Source: Bacteroidales bacterium UBA1077
Lineage (GTDB): Bacteria; Bacteroidota; Bacteroidia; Bacteroidales; UBA932
Direction of reading: 5' to 3'
Length of the DNA: 64,000 nucleotides
NCBI GenBank assembly: GCA_002314195.1
Contig: DCCQ01000074.1
Coordinates: 1-64,000, forward strand
A model generated the notes under the pieces. That model did no database searches, had not been told where the DNA came from, and saw nothing but the letters and a program-made list of their open reading frames with translations. Made by a program: the position numbers and the translations under genes. Within the stretch, counting starts at the first letter, position 1. Each line of letters begins with the position of its first letter. Shown here one piece after another: positions 46,101 to 54,288 of the stretch.

Positions 46101-46719
46101 TCGACATGATTTTGAACACAGGTTTGCCATCGAATGTTACTGCGGAGCCGCTGCTTTCCGACAGGGGGACAATCATATAACCCCGCCCAAGGCCGAGTTT
46201 GCTGTTCACCCCGTTCGGACTGTCTTCTGACATAGAGTCAACAATCTCCAGTCCGGCGATCACCTTCCGGCTTCCCAAGGACTCGGATTTCACCAGGTAC
46301 CATTTCTGCCCATAATTGGCGAAGGATGGCTCCTGAATGACTTCGGCGAGCGGGGAGTTAATGCTTTCTCCGGGCTTGGAGAGCCGCGGAAACACAATCC
46401 TTGACGCGATGTCGTCGTTCCTGACCGGGAACTGGTTGCTCCACGACTGAAGAGTGTCTTCTATGTACCTGTAGATGACCATGTCGGACGGCACGTTATT
46501 GTGCCCGGCCCACACCCTTCGGTCAGCCGTGAGGGCGGACCCGATGTAGTCATCCAGAATGTGCATTCTGTCGCTGACGGCCCTGCTGACCTTGCCCGCC
46601 TCCCTTTCCGTGTTGCCGGGAAGCTTGCTGATGGACAGCGAGAAGAACAGAAGAATGACGGCGGACGCCAGAAACACTCCTGCCAGACAACTCTTTATGC
46701 CAAACCTTTTGACCTTCAT
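43159..46719 (-). CDS. NtrY-like multi-pass sensor histidine kinase
   Basis: A 1186-residue protein, long for a kinase. The N-terminal ~780 residues contain many membrane helices in several clusters, interrupted by extracytoplasmic regions. A HAMP-like segment leads into the dimerisation/phosphoacceptor helix ATMARQVAHEIKNPLTPIKL (His in VAHEIKNP), and the C-terminal ATPase has NNAVQAIENA, FEDNGPGVSEENR and GTGLGLSICRNI. The layout resembles NtrY. No response regulator gene is adjacent. Start at 46719 (MKVKRFG) overlaps the rlmH stop by four bases; the earlier ATG at 46839 is inside rlmH. The signal sensed is unknown. Confidence 0.9.
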   Translation of the reverse strand: MKVKRFGIKSCLAGVFLASAVILLFFSLSISKLPGNTEREAGKVSRAVSDRMHILDDYIGSALTADRRVWAGHNNVPSDMVIYRYIEDTLQSWSNQFPVRNDDIASRIVFPRLSKPGESINSPLAEVIQEPSFANYGQKWYLVKSESLGSRKVIAGLEIVDSMSEDSPNGVNSKLGLGRGYMIVPLSESSGSAVTFDGKPVFKIMSSPVSGQPAATHSTMIWLAIICFITASLLHLAEKKSMKRLLLVLGGLMAVIAATYFWGENMKNSSRLFSPTVYADGQLFNSLGAVLITVLLIILCIGCTFVTRNDIFRRILKTRRVKLSLWIYAIFVLLLTTGVLVFVHVIFRSVILNSNISLELYRLNDLNIFSLLVYLMLTGLLMTVPLLTQMLMPALKRLFGIRHDLFSAGGRTVTAVIFASYMVIMAGTLGFRKEQNRVNVWANRLSIERDISLELELRRVEDKIASDQLIGTLSAIQNSNGIILNRIIESYMPMAAQDYDIAVELFPESVRDKGAIAYFTEMVSRGKAISDGSRFRYLRDASGHSLYAGSFAYYNYGNGVTMMLMRVSPKSNRENRGYARLLGYSAPGDVLIPARYSYAKYSGKVLTSYKGNYSYPTIVDEDLEHEIDEAVDGVVRMNGYTHFVNKISDDDLIIVSRPKTEDFSYIVAFLFLTLVFYFCLTLMTLTRVHPRHRESNYYKSRINAAMLLALIMTLITLAGVSVLFVYRRNSANLKSSMADKVNSLQTLLQARCRYVQDFSDFSSQEASMILEDISNTMKSDITLYTTNGKEFRSTTPEVFDRMLLGSRMNPDAFESIIYKNKRYYIGKEYIGAKPTYFLYAPVFNAQGKMIAIMCSPFTDESFDFKSEAVLHSISVVTVFMILLLLARFIMATAVDKMFKPLSEMGRKMNEASINNLEYIVYERDDEVARLVRAYNLMVHDLYNSTRKLTQAERDKAWATMARQVAHEIKNPLTPIKLQIQRLIRMKSNGNPAWADRFDEISVEVLKQIDLLADTANEFSTFAKLYTEEPVEINLDNLLKEEIDLFDSRDNIKFSYMGLDNASVMGPKPQLTRVFVNLINNAVQAIENAQAETEEKGLEPFQGRIVVSLRLSSKDGFYDIVFEDNGPGVSEENRSKLFTPNFTTKSNGTGLGLSICRNILEKCNGEIFYSKSFTLKGACFTVRFPRK

Positions 46720-47192
46720 TCGTGATGATATGGTTCTCCTTTGATTATGGTGAATGCCCTGTAAAGCTGCTCTGTGAAGATCGTCCTGACCATCTGGTGC
46801 GAAAAAGTCATCTTCGACAATGAGACCTTTCCGTTGCACCTGGCATAGACTGCCTCTGAGAAGCCGTAGGCGCCGCCGATCACAAATACAATATCTTTGC
46901 CACCGCCGAGCGTCATCTTCCTGATCTCGTCGGCGAATTCGATTGATCGGTACTCTTTGCCGTGCTCGTCAAGCAGGATAACCCTGTCTGCCGGTTTTAT
47001 GTTTTTGAGTATCTGCTCCCCTTCTTTGTCCTTGATCTGCGCTTTCGACAGTGCGGACGTGTTTTTCAACTCGGGAATCTCACAGATCGTGAACGGCACA
47101 TAATGTGACAGTCTGGAGGAATATGTCTCCAGGCCTTCACGCACCCAGGATATGTCGGTTTTTCCGACTGCCAGTAAAGAAATCTTCATCAC
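46716..47192 (-). CDS. rlmH: 23S rRNA (pseudouridine1915-N3)-methyltransferase RlmH
   Basis: A 158-residue SPOUT-fold methyltransferase. The SAM-binding knot is recognisable from VFVIGGAYGFSEAVYARCN near residue 100 and KMTFSHQMVRTIFTEQLYRA near residue 125, ending GEPYHHE as the family does. It methylates pseudouridine 1915 of helix 69. It is upstream of and overlaps the NtrY-like kinase gene on the same strand. Confidence 0.96.
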   Translation of the reverse strand: MMKISLLAVGKTDISWVREGLETYSSRLSHYVPFTICEIPELKNTSALSKAQIKDKEGEQILKNIKPADRVILLDEHGKEYRSIEFADEIRKMTLGGGKDIVFVIGGAYGFSEAVYARCNGKVSLSKMTFSHQMVRTIFTEQLYRAFTIIKGEPYHHE

Positions 47193-47278
47193 TGCAAAAA
47201 TAATGAAGATGTTGTGATATTCAAAAAAAGGATTGTCCAGGAGGCATGGCTCGGATTTTGCAAAAAATAATTCTCTTT

Positions 47279-47683
47279 ATGAAGGTATTCGCGAAGATAT
47301 TCACGGCACTTTCGGTGCTCTTGTCCTGTGTCAACGGCAACGCCGCCGCTGACAATTACGATGTCTTCGTGCCGATAGCGAAGTACCTTGGGATGGGAGA
47401 CGCCGAGAAACTGTCCGCTTGGTTTGATGACAACCTGGAGATCACCATAATGTCAACAACCAATGATTCCAGCAAGAACCAGGCGAAGCAGATTCTGAAG
47501 GCCTTTTTTGACAATCACACCCCTCGTTCATTCGAAATCCGTCACACCGCGTCCAGGTCAAACTCCAAGTACGCCCTTGGTTTTCTGAATGCGGGCGGCG
47601 AAGTCTTTGAGGTCACGATTTTTGTCAGTGACTGCGGGGGAAGGTACAAGATCCAGCAACTGAAGATTGACAGAATCCGATGA
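47279..47683 (+). CDS. DUF4783 family secreted protein
   Basis: A 134-residue protein with a signal peptide (about 1-21, ending NGNAAAD) and a small alpha+beta body with FVPIAKYLGMGDAEKLSAWF, characteristic of DUF4783, a Bacteroidetes family of unknown function with an NTF2-like look. The start at 47279 is chosen over 47246 because it begins a clean signal peptide. The DUF5686 gene follows 19 bases later, so they are probably one operon. Confidence 0.8.
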   Translation: MKVFAKIFTALSVLLSCVNGNAAADNYDVFVPIAKYLGMGDAEKLSAWFDDNLEITIMSTTNDSSKNQAKQILKAFFDNHTPRSFEIRHTASRSNSKYALGFLNAGGEVFEVTIFVSDCGGRYKIQQLKIDRIR

Positions 47684-47702
47684 TTCCGTCTTTGGAGACT
47701 TA

Positions 47703-50240
47703 ATGATGACAACCCGTTTCGGAAACATACTTGGAACTCTATCTGTAACCATCATTCTGACGATTCTTTCCTTTACAAACGCCAATGCTCAGGCCACAAA
47801 GGTGAAGGGGCGTGTCGTTGATGCGTCCACCGGCGAAGGTATTCCTTTCGCCGGGGTGTATTTCAAAAATTCCACTGTCGGCGTGTCGGCGGATCTGGAC
47901 GGCTATTATTTCCTGGAAACAAGAGACACACTGTCTCTTCTGTCCGCTTCCATCCTGGGTTATGAGGAACAGGTGGTGAAGGTGAACCTGCATAGATTCA
48001 ATGAGGTCAACTTTGCCCTCAGACCGGTTGTCGACGAACTTAACGCGGCACTCGTGAAACCTGACGACCGCTACATGCGCTCTATCCTCAAGAAAATCGA
48101 TGAGGCCAAGTCCAGGAACAATCCAGAGAGGCGGAGGCTGTACAGCTGCGATGTCTATACCAAGATGGAATTGGATGTCACCAATCCTGAAAACCCTATG
48201 ATCAGCAGTTTCCTGCCTAAGGACTTCAAGTTTGTCTATGACTATATGGACACGTCCGTTGTGTCGGGAATGCCTTTCCTTCCTGTCCTTATCTCGGAGA
48301 CCACATCCAGGTACTATCACCGCAAGGACCCGCCTTCCGACAGGGAGGTCATAAAGGCGACCAGAATATCTGGTGTCGACAAGAATCCGATCCTTGCCCA
48401 ATTCACAGGTAATATGTACGTTAAGACGAATTTCTACGAAAACTACATCAACATCTTTCAGGTGGAGATTCCGTCACCTTTGGCATCCAACGGCATGACA
48501 TATTACAACTACTACCTTGTCGACAGTCTTCAGATTGATGGCCGCAAGACCTACAAGATCCGTTTCCACCCTTCCAAGTGGGTGTCCTCGCCGACATTTG
48601 ACGGAGAAATGTCCATAGATGCCGGCGAATATGCTCTAAGGGATATTCATGTGAGGCTGAAGAAAGGCTCGAACGTGAACTGGGTCAGGGACATGACCAT
48701 CGATGTTGTGAACACCCGCCTGCCTGATTCGACATGGTTCTACAAGCAGGACAGAATGTATGTGGATTTCTCTCCGACGACACGTGACTCGTCCAAGATC
48801 GTGACATTTCTGGGAAACCGCCAGATTGACTATTCGAACCCTGATTTCGCCACGACCTACAGAGAGGACAAGGATGACATGAGCGCTCAGGTACAGGCCG
48901 GTAAGGATGTCATCAACAATGACGAGTCCTATTGGCAGGGCGTGCGCCCGTTTCCTTTGAGCGATAAGGAGCGGGGAATCTACAATATGGTTGACTCCAT
49001 CAAGAATGTACCGCTCTACAAGGATGTCTATGCCCTTGCGGAGATGCTTGTCAACGGCTTCCTCAACACTAAGTACGTCGGTTTCGGACCGTATTCCTCA
49101 CTGTACAGTTTCAATGAATTGGAGGGTGGAAGGATTCAGCTTGGAGTCCGCACCACCAAGGATTTCAGCCGCAGGGTAAGGCTCATGGGATATGCCGCAT
49201 ACGGCTTCAAGGACAAGACGTTCAAGGGAGGAGGTACATTTGAGTACATGTTCAACAACCAGCCGACCAGCAAGCTGACGCTCTCGTACAAGCATGATGT
49301 GATGCAGTTGGGCAAGGGGCCGTCGGTCTATGGCAGCGGAAGCCTGATGTCGTCAGTGCTTGCCAAGGCCAACAGTCAGAAGATGAGCATGGTGAATGAC
49401 TACGCCCTTTCCTGGCAGAAGGAGTGGACGCAGAACTTCAATATGATCGTTTCGTTGGAGAGCCGGAGGATATTCTCGAATCCGTTCGTTCCGATGGTTA
49501 CCCGCGACGGGAACATATTCAATTCGGTCGGATATAACCAGGCGCATCTCCAGCTCCGTTTCTCGAAGGAAGAAATCGTGACCCGAGGGGTGTTCGACAA
49601 GCATTACATGTACTCGAAGTACCCGGTGGTGACGCTGGATCTCATCGGATCGACCAAAGGGATCGGGAAGAATGAATATTCCTACTTCCGCCCCGAGATG
49701 TCAATCCATTACACACTGCCGATTCCGCCTCTTGGGCTGTCAAAGTTCAATCTGAGTTCCGGTACGATAGTGGGAAAGGTGCCGTACCCGATGCTAAAGA
49801 TTCACGAGGGCAACGGAACCTACACGTTCTCAAGATATGCATTCAACTGCATGAACTACTACGAGTTCGCCTCCGACCTATGGACAACGTTCTTCTGGGA
49901 GCATAATTTCAAAGGTTTCTTCCTTGGCAAGATTCCTTTGCTGAAACGGCTTCAGTGGAGGGAAGTGGTCTCGTTGAGAGCGGCTTACGGTACGGTCCGG
50001 AGGCAGAACAACGGCATCGTCGGGGATGAGAAATCCGGTGCTGTGATGCTGTTCCCGGAGAAGATGGGAAAACTGAACCGTCCGTATGTTGAGATGGGAG
50101 CGGGAATCACGAATATATTCAGAATCCTGAGGATTGACGCCTTCTGGCGGATGACACACCGCTATGAGATGAAGGACGGGGTGAAGGTCCCGCATGATAA
50201 CCGCTTCGTGGTCACATTCGGCCTGGAATTCAGGTTCTAG
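47703..50240 (+). CDS. DUF5686 outer-membrane protein with carboxypeptidase-regulatory-like domain
   Basis: An 845-residue outer-membrane protein. A signal peptide ends near FTNANAQ. A CarboxypepD_reg-like domain (KGRVVDASTGEGIPFAGVYF) covers about 25-110, followed by a DUF5686 region and a long C-terminal beta barrel ending FVVTFGLEFRF, with the terminal aromatic typical of outer-membrane proteins. It resembles TonB-dependent receptors without a plug. It is widespread in Bacteroidetes and of unknown function. It follows the DUF4783 gene and is followed 48 bases later by lnt. Confidence 0.88.
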   Translation: MMTTRFGNILGTLSVTIILTILSFTNANAQATKVKGRVVDASTGEGIPFAGVYFKNSTVGVSADLDGYYFLETRDTLSLLSASILGYEEQVVKVNLHRFNEVNFALRPVVDELNAALVKPDDRYMRSILKKIDEAKSRNNPERRRLYSCDVYTKMELDVTNPENPMISSFLPKDFKFVYDYMDTSVVSGMPFLPVLISETTSRYYHRKDPPSDREVIKATRISGVDKNPILAQFTGNMYVKTNFYENYINIFQVEIPSPLASNGMTYYNYYLVDSLQIDGRKTYKIRFHPSKWVSSPTFDGEMSIDAGEYALRDIHVRLKKGSNVNWVRDMTIDVVNTRLPDSTWFYKQDRMYVDFSPTTRDSSKIVTFLGNRQIDYSNPDFATTYREDKDDMSAQVQAGKDVINNDESYWQGVRPFPLSDKERGIYNMVDSIKNVPLYKDVYALAEMLVNGFLNTKYVGFGPYSSLYSFNELEGGRIQLGVRTTKDFSRRVRLMGYAAYGFKDKTFKGGGTFEYMFNNQPTSKLTLSYKHDVMQLGKGPSVYGSGSLMSSVLAKANSQKMSMVNDYALSWQKEWTQNFNMIVSLESRRIFSNPFVPMVTRDGNIFNSVGYNQAHLQLRFSKEEIVTRGVFDKHYMYSKYPVVTLDLIGSTKGIGKNEYSYFRPEMSIHYTLPIPPLGLSKFNLSSGTIVGKVPYPMLKIHEGNGTYTFSRYAFNCMNYYEFASDLWTTFFWEHNFKGFFLGKIPLLKRLQWREVVSLRAAYGTVRRQNNGIVGDEKSGAVMLFPEKMGKLNRPYVEMGAGITNIFRILRIDAFWRMTHRYEMKDGVKVPHDNRFVVTFGLEFRF

Positions 50241-50249
50241 CGCCAGTGC

Positions 50250-50280
50250 CTTGATAATAGGAACGGATTGCCTATCTTTG
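50250..50280 (+). promoter_or_regulatory. promoter of lnt
   Basis: CTTG (50250-50253), 19 bases, then TATCTTTG (50273-50280). The expected transcript start is close to the chosen lnt ATG at 50289 and argues against the in-frame ATG at 50268. Confidence 0.65.
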
Positions 50281-50288
50281 CAAAGATT

Positions 50289-51905
50289 ATGTCCAGAAAA
50301 TTGACAATATTGCTGCTGACTGTCTTGTCGTCAGCTTTGCTCAGCGTTCCGTTCCTGGTTCCTGGGACTGGATGGCTGTCTTTGATAGCCTTTGTGCCGC
50401 TTCTGTGGGCCGAGGATATCGCCACAGGTGATGAAATGAGGGGTTTCTGTTGGTACCACTACCTGTGTTTCGTGCTATGGAATGCGGCCACGACTTTCTG
50501 GGTCTGCAATGCCACCGTGGGAGGCGGAATATTCGCCATTCTTGCCAACTCTTTCCAGATGTCGTTGATATTCGGGCTGTTCCGTTGGAGCAGAAAGTGG
50601 CTTCGAGGTGCGCTTCCTTACATATTCCTCGCTTTCGCCTGGATCGCGTGGGAGCGGTGGTACCTTACCGACGCTCAGATCAGCTGGCCTTGGCTCGTGC
50701 TTGGTAACGCCTTCGCGCGCACGACCGGCTGGATCCAGTGGTATGAATATACCGGCACGCTCGGCGGCTCGCTCCTTGTCTGGGCGGCGAACCTCAGTGT
50801 CTTCGGCGTCCTTGAATCATTGGCAAACGGACGTTGGATGACATTCAACCATAAGGCGAAGTCCGCGGCCTTGCTGGGAACTCTGGCCTTGTTTGTCGCC
50901 CCTCATGTCGTGTCCATGTTCCTTAATCCCGAGCCTTGTGACGAGACTCTTGACGTTGTCATCGCGCAACCGAACATCGACCCGTACAACAAGTTCGGAG
51001 GAATGACGCAGGAGGAACAGAACGAACTGTTGATCAGTCAGTTTGAGGATCTTCCTGACAGTGTTCCCGTACTGCTTTTGGCTCCGGAGACCTTTACCGG
51101 AGACGTGGTGACAAACGACCCTTCGGCCAGCCCTTCCGTTCAGAGATTCACGTCGTTCCTCAAAGGGCATCCAAACGCCAATCTTCTTGTCGGAGCGTCT
51201 TCCAGGACATATCTGAAGAGGGCTCTGAAGCCTTCATACACAGCCCGCCGTGCAGGGGATGGGGTTTGGATGGAATCACACAATTCAGCCCTGATGCTGG
51301 ATGCGTTCTCTTTTCCGGAAGTGTTTCATAAAAGTAAACTGGTCGTCGCCGTAGAGATGACTCCGTATCCCGCGGTCTTCTGCAGGATAGACGATTGGCT
51401 CGGTGGCGTGATGGGTCGTTGCATCGGCCAGAACGAGGCCGCTCCTCTTCATTTCAATGAATATACCCGCGCTTCGGACGGTACCGCTGTGGTAAAGGAG
51501 ACGATTCCTGTAGGCTGCGCGGTCTGCTATGAGTCCGTCTATGGCGAGTACTGCACTGGATATGTCCGTAAAGGAGCCCGGCTCTTGACCGTGATCACCA
51601 ACGATGCATGGTGGGGGGACACTCCCGGCTACAGGCAGCATCTGTCTTACGCCTCGCTTCGGGCCATCGAGACGCGCCGCTGGATCGCGCGCAGCGCCAA
51701 CACCGGCATCTCTGCCATAATCGATCCGTCCGGCAAGGTGGTCTCACACACCTCTTGGTGGCGGCCTGAGGTTCTGAAAGGCAAGGTCGGACTCAATGAC
51801 AGGCAGACTTTCTTTGTCATCCATGGCGATTTCATCGGCCGCCTCTCCACCCTGATGGCCGCCCTCATCCTCCTCGCCACCATTGTCCGACGTTTCTCCA
51901 GGTAA
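50289..51905 (+). CDS. lnt: apolipoprotein N-acyltransferase
   Basis: A 538-residue inner-membrane enzyme that adds the third acyl chain to lipoproteins. About six helices in the N-terminal 210 residues precede a nitrilase-like domain with catalytic Glu in LLAPETFTG, Lys in HKSKLVVAVEMTPY and Cys in VGCAVCYESVYGEY. Length and motif order are standard. It matches the many lipoproteins in the window. A degenerate REP-like palindrome begins 12 bases after its stop, and it converges on rng. Confidence 0.94.
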   Translation: MSRKLTILLLTVLSSALLSVPFLVPGTGWLSLIAFVPLLWAEDIATGDEMRGFCWYHYLCFVLWNAATTFWVCNATVGGGIFAILANSFQMSLIFGLFRWSRKWLRGALPYIFLAFAWIAWERWYLTDAQISWPWLVLGNAFARTTGWIQWYEYTGTLGGSLLVWAANLSVFGVLESLANGRWMTFNHKAKSAALLGTLALFVAPHVVSMFLNPEPCDETLDVVIAQPNIDPYNKFGGMTQEEQNELLISQFEDLPDSVPVLLLAPETFTGDVVTNDPSASPSVQRFTSFLKGHPNANLLVGASSRTYLKRALKPSYTARRAGDGVWMESHNSALMLDAFSFPEVFHKSKLVVAVEMTPYPAVFCRIDDWLGGVMGRCIGQNEAAPLHFNEYTRASDGTAVVKETIPVGCAVCYESVYGEYCTGYVRKGARLLTVITNDAWWGDTPGYRQHLSYASLRAIETRRWIARSANTGISAIIDPSGKVVSHTSWWRPEVLKGKVGLNDRQTFFVIHGDFIGRLSTLMAALILLATIVRRFSR

Positions 51906-51917
51906 GCGTCACGACAT

Positions 51918-51946
51918 CCGGTCGCGGACTCTGTCGTAAGCGGCCG
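51918..51946. repeat. degenerate REP-like palindrome
   Basis: CCGGTCGCGGACTCTGTCGT plus AAGCGGCCG aligns base for base with the REP core (CGGTCGCTGAGCCTGTCGAA), with several substitutions and one extra base. It lies between lnt and the hairpin at the rng end. Confidence 0.55.
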
Positions 51947-51966
51947 CGCCAATCTGCTAAGCATGA

Positions 51967-51991
51967 AAAAGGGACCTAAAGCCGGTCCCCT
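51967..51991. terminator. hairpin shared by the ends of lnt and rng
   Basis: AAAAGGGACC and GGTCCCCTTT pair around TAAAGCC with one mismatch; A and T runs flank both sides. The rng stop codon lies inside the stem, so it can end both convergent transcripts. Confidence 0.6.
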
Positions 51992-53547
51992 TTCTCATCA
52001 TAAAGTTCATTCTGCAGGACTGTGAAGTCGGTCACCTCCACGAGGTTGATCCGGCATTTGTACTTCTTCCTCCATTTCCCGACAAAGGATTTGTCCGAGA
52101 GCATAGCGGCCCCTCGTTTCAGGTAGGCCCCCAGAATCGGGCTGACCTTGAGGGTAAGGTCTGTCTTTCCGTGTTCCACACAGTAGGCAATGTTCCGCTC
52201 GATCTGCTCATCGATGACAGCACTTGAGGAAATCTTGCCGGTGCCGTGGCACACAGGGCAGACCTCTGCTGTGTTGATCTCGGTTACCGGACGGATCCTC
52301 TGTCTGGTAATCTGCATCAGGCCGAACTTGGTGAGAGGCAGCACGTTGTGCTTTGCCCTGTCACTTTCCATGAGCGTTTGCATGTACTTGTGAAGCTCGT
52401 TGCGGTGCTCGCCAGACTCCATGTCGATGAAGTCCACGATCACTATTCCTCCCATGTCCCTGAGCCTTAACTGCCTGGCAATCTCTTCCGCTGCGATCTT
52501 GTTGACCTCGAAGGTGTTCTCCTCCTGATTGTCGGTCTTGGCACGGATCCCGCTGTTCACGTCGATCACATTCAGGGCCTCGGTCGTCTCGATGACCAGA
52601 TAGGCTCCCTGCTTCATCGGCACCACCTTGCCGAACGAACTCTTGATCTGTCTTGTGACCTCGAAATGGTCAAAGATGGGATCCTTGCCGTTGTACAGTT
52701 TCACAATCTTTTCCTGATCTGGAGAAATCAAGGAAATATATTTCTTTATCTCCTCATAGACGGTCTCGTCGTTGACATGGATGTTTGAGAACGAATCGTT
52801 CAGAAGATCCCTGAGGATGGTGGTGGTCTTGCTGTACTCGGTGAAGAGCAGTTGGATGCCCTTTGATTTGGCTACTTTCTTCCAGGATGATTCCCATTTC
52901 TCGATCAGAGACTTCAGTTCGGCGACAAGCACCGCCGCGTTCTTGCCTTCGGCTGCCGTGCGTATGATCGCTCCATAGTTCTTGGGCAGAATGCTTCTGA
53001 CCAAAGTCTCAAGCCTTCTTTTCTCTTCCTTGGAGGAAATCTTTTGGGAAATGCTCACCTTCTCGGCGAAGGGGATCAGTACAATGTTGCGTCCTGCCAA
53101 TGAAATTTCCGCTGTCAGTCGTGACCCTTTCGTGGAGATCGGCTCCTTGACGATCTGCACTATCATCATCTGTCCGGGCTTCAGCACATTCTCGATGCGT
53201 CCTTCCTTTTCAAGGATAGGCCCTATCTTGATGCTCGAATACAACTCTCCGAGATCAGTGTTCGGATTGCTCTTGCGCACGAACTCATCGAACGATGTGA
53301 AGTAGAGCCCAAGATCCAGATAATGAACAAATGCTTCCTTCTTGTCTCCGATGTCCACAAAGGCAGCGTTGAGCGCAGGAAGAATCTTCTTCACTTTTCC
53401 AAGGTAAACATCCCCGACGGAAAAACTGTGCCCCTTGCTGGACTCCTTGTTGAGTTCAATCAGCCGATGGTTTTCCATCAGCGCGATGTGAACCTCGGTC
53501 GATGTGACATCGACGATCAGATCTTTTTCTGATTTTTCTGACTCCAT
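51976..53547 (-). CDS. rng: ribonuclease G/E family endoribonuclease
   Basis: A 523-residue RNase G-type enzyme for rRNA processing and mRNA decay. An S1-like RNA-binding domain (GDVYLGKVKKILPALNAAFV) starts near residue 44, the catalytic metal site includes VIDVNSGIRA and IVIVDFIDM, and the Zn-link CPVCHGTGKI lies near residue 430. The start at 53547 (MESEKSEKD) is preferred to an upstream ATG with no family similarity. It lacks the long C-terminal scaffold of E. coli RNase E. Confidence 0.94.
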   Translation of the reverse strand: MESEKSEKDLIVDVTSTEVHIALMENHRLIELNKESSKGHSFSVGDVYLGKVKKILPALNAAFVDIGDKKEAFVHYLDLGLYFTSFDEFVRKSNPNTDLGELYSSIKIGPILEKEGRIENVLKPGQMMIVQIVKEPISTKGSRLTAEISLAGRNIVLIPFAEKVSISQKISSKEEKRRLETLVRSILPKNYGAIIRTAAEGKNAAVLVAELKSLIEKWESSWKKVAKSKGIQLLFTEYSKTTTILRDLLNDSFSNIHVNDETVYEEIKKYISLISPDQEKIVKLYNGKDPIFDHFEVTRQIKSSFGKVVPMKQGAYLVIETTEALNVIDVNSGIRAKTDNQEENTFEVNKIAAEEIARQLRLRDMGGIVIVDFIDMESGEHRNELHKYMQTLMESDRAKHNVLPLTKFGLMQITRQRIRPVTEINTAEVCPVCHGTGKISSSAVIDEQIERNIAYCVEHGKTDLTLKVSPILGAYLKRGAAMLSDKSFVGKWRKKYKCRINLVEVTDFTVLQNELYDEKGDRL

Positions 53548-53602
53548 AAGGAAATAACAATGGTAACAGGTAATTGGCGATTCCGCCAATTGTTTTAAAA
53601 AC

Positions 53603-53636
53603 TAAAAAAAGGCTGTCCGGCACTTCCGGTCAGCCT
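53603..53636 (-). terminator. intrinsic terminator after the small ribosomal protein gene
   Basis: On the minus strand AGGCTGACCGG and CCGGACAGCCT pair (one mismatch) and are followed by seven T residues. It closes the transcript of the 29-residue protein gene and perhaps that of HU. Confidence 0.85.
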
Positions 53637-53679
53637 CTTTCTTCTAGCAGACTGCTAAAATGGCAGGCACAGAAGCGCA

Positions 53680-53769
53680 TTACTTCTTCTTGTGTCTGTT
53701 CTTGCGCAAGCGTTTTTTACGCTTGTGCGTCGACATCTTATGTCTCTTTCTTTTCTTTCCGCTTGGCAT
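53680..53769 (-). CDS. 29-residue basic ribosomal protein, AURKAIP1/COX24-like
   Basis: A 29-residue protein too short for usual gene callers: it starts MPSGKKRKRHKM, ends NRHKKK, and 17 of its 29 residues are Lys or Arg. It matches the small Bacteroidetes proteins annotated with an AURKAIP1/COX24 domain, which are considered ribosome components. It starts 17 bases after the HU stop on the same strand and is followed by a strong terminator. The conserved sequence, clean terminator and location next to HU all support a real gene. Confidence 0.85.
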   Translation of the reverse strand: MPSGKKRKRHKMSTHKRKKRLRKNRHKKK

Positions 53770-53786
53770 AATTAACAGAATTTAAA

Positions 53787-54068
53787 TTATTTTTCCTCCT
53801 TTACTGCGTTCACGAAGATCTTAGCTGGCTTGAAAGCCGGAATATCGTGTGCAGGGATGGTCATTGTTGTCTTCTTGGTGATGTTCCTGGCAGCCTTCTT
53901 GGCTCTGTGCTTTACGATGAAGCTGCCGAATCCACGGAGATAAACAGGCTCTTTTCTGATGATGGAACCCTTTACGGTGTCCATGAACGCCTCAATGACG
54001 GACTGGACTGCAATTTTCTCAATTCCGGTTGACTTTGCAACCTCATTTACGATTTCTGCCTTTGTCAT
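53787..54068 (-). CDS. HU/IHF-family DNA-binding protein
   Basis: A 93-residue histone-like protein with the usual start MTKAEIVNEVAKSTGI, the RGFGSFIVKHRAKKAARNI beta-arm region, and PAHDIPAFKPAKIFVNAV at the end. It binds and bends DNA as a dimer. It has its own strong promoter, and its transcript begins with a hairpin (54105-54124). The small ribosomal protein gene follows 17 bases downstream. Confidence 0.95.
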   Translation of the reverse strand: MTKAEIVNEVAKSTGIEKIAVQSVIEAFMDTVKGSIIRKEPVYLRGFGSFIVKHRAKKAARNITKKTTMTIPAHDIPAFKPAKIFVNAVKEEK

Positions 54069-54104
54069 AATCTAATATATTATTATTTGGATTTGCCAAT
54101 AATA

Positions 54105-54124
54105 CCCCAAAAGTTCGTTTGGGG
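54105..54124 (-). other. 5'-terminal hairpin in the HU leader
   Basis: CCCCAAA (54105-54111) and TTTGGGG (54118-54124) pair perfectly around a six-base loop. Given the promoter at 54128-54158, transcription should begin close to position 54121-54124, which places the hairpin at the very 5' end of the HU mRNA. Confidence 0.6.
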
Positions 54125-54127
54125 TTG

Positions 54128-54158
54128 CAAAAATAGACTTATTTTTTTAATATTCAAA
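54128..54158 (-). promoter_or_regulatory. promoter of the HU gene
   Basis: On the minus strand TTTG (54155-54158), exactly 19 bases, then TATTTTTG (54128-54135), a full match to the Bacteroidetes consensus. Confidence 0.78.
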
Positions 54159-54288
54159 ATCATATACATAAATAATTAACCATATTTTTTTGGCACGGCG
54201 ATTGACCATATTCCGACACGCATCTTGGATTCGTGTGTTTCTGTCAATTTGGCAGGGAAATCCATGACGTTTTTTTACGCAGAACATT

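Noticed and set aside
47195..47202. A minus-strand TATTTTTG as promoter for rlmH.
   Set aside because: It ends only three bases before the start codon, so transcription would begin inside the gene.
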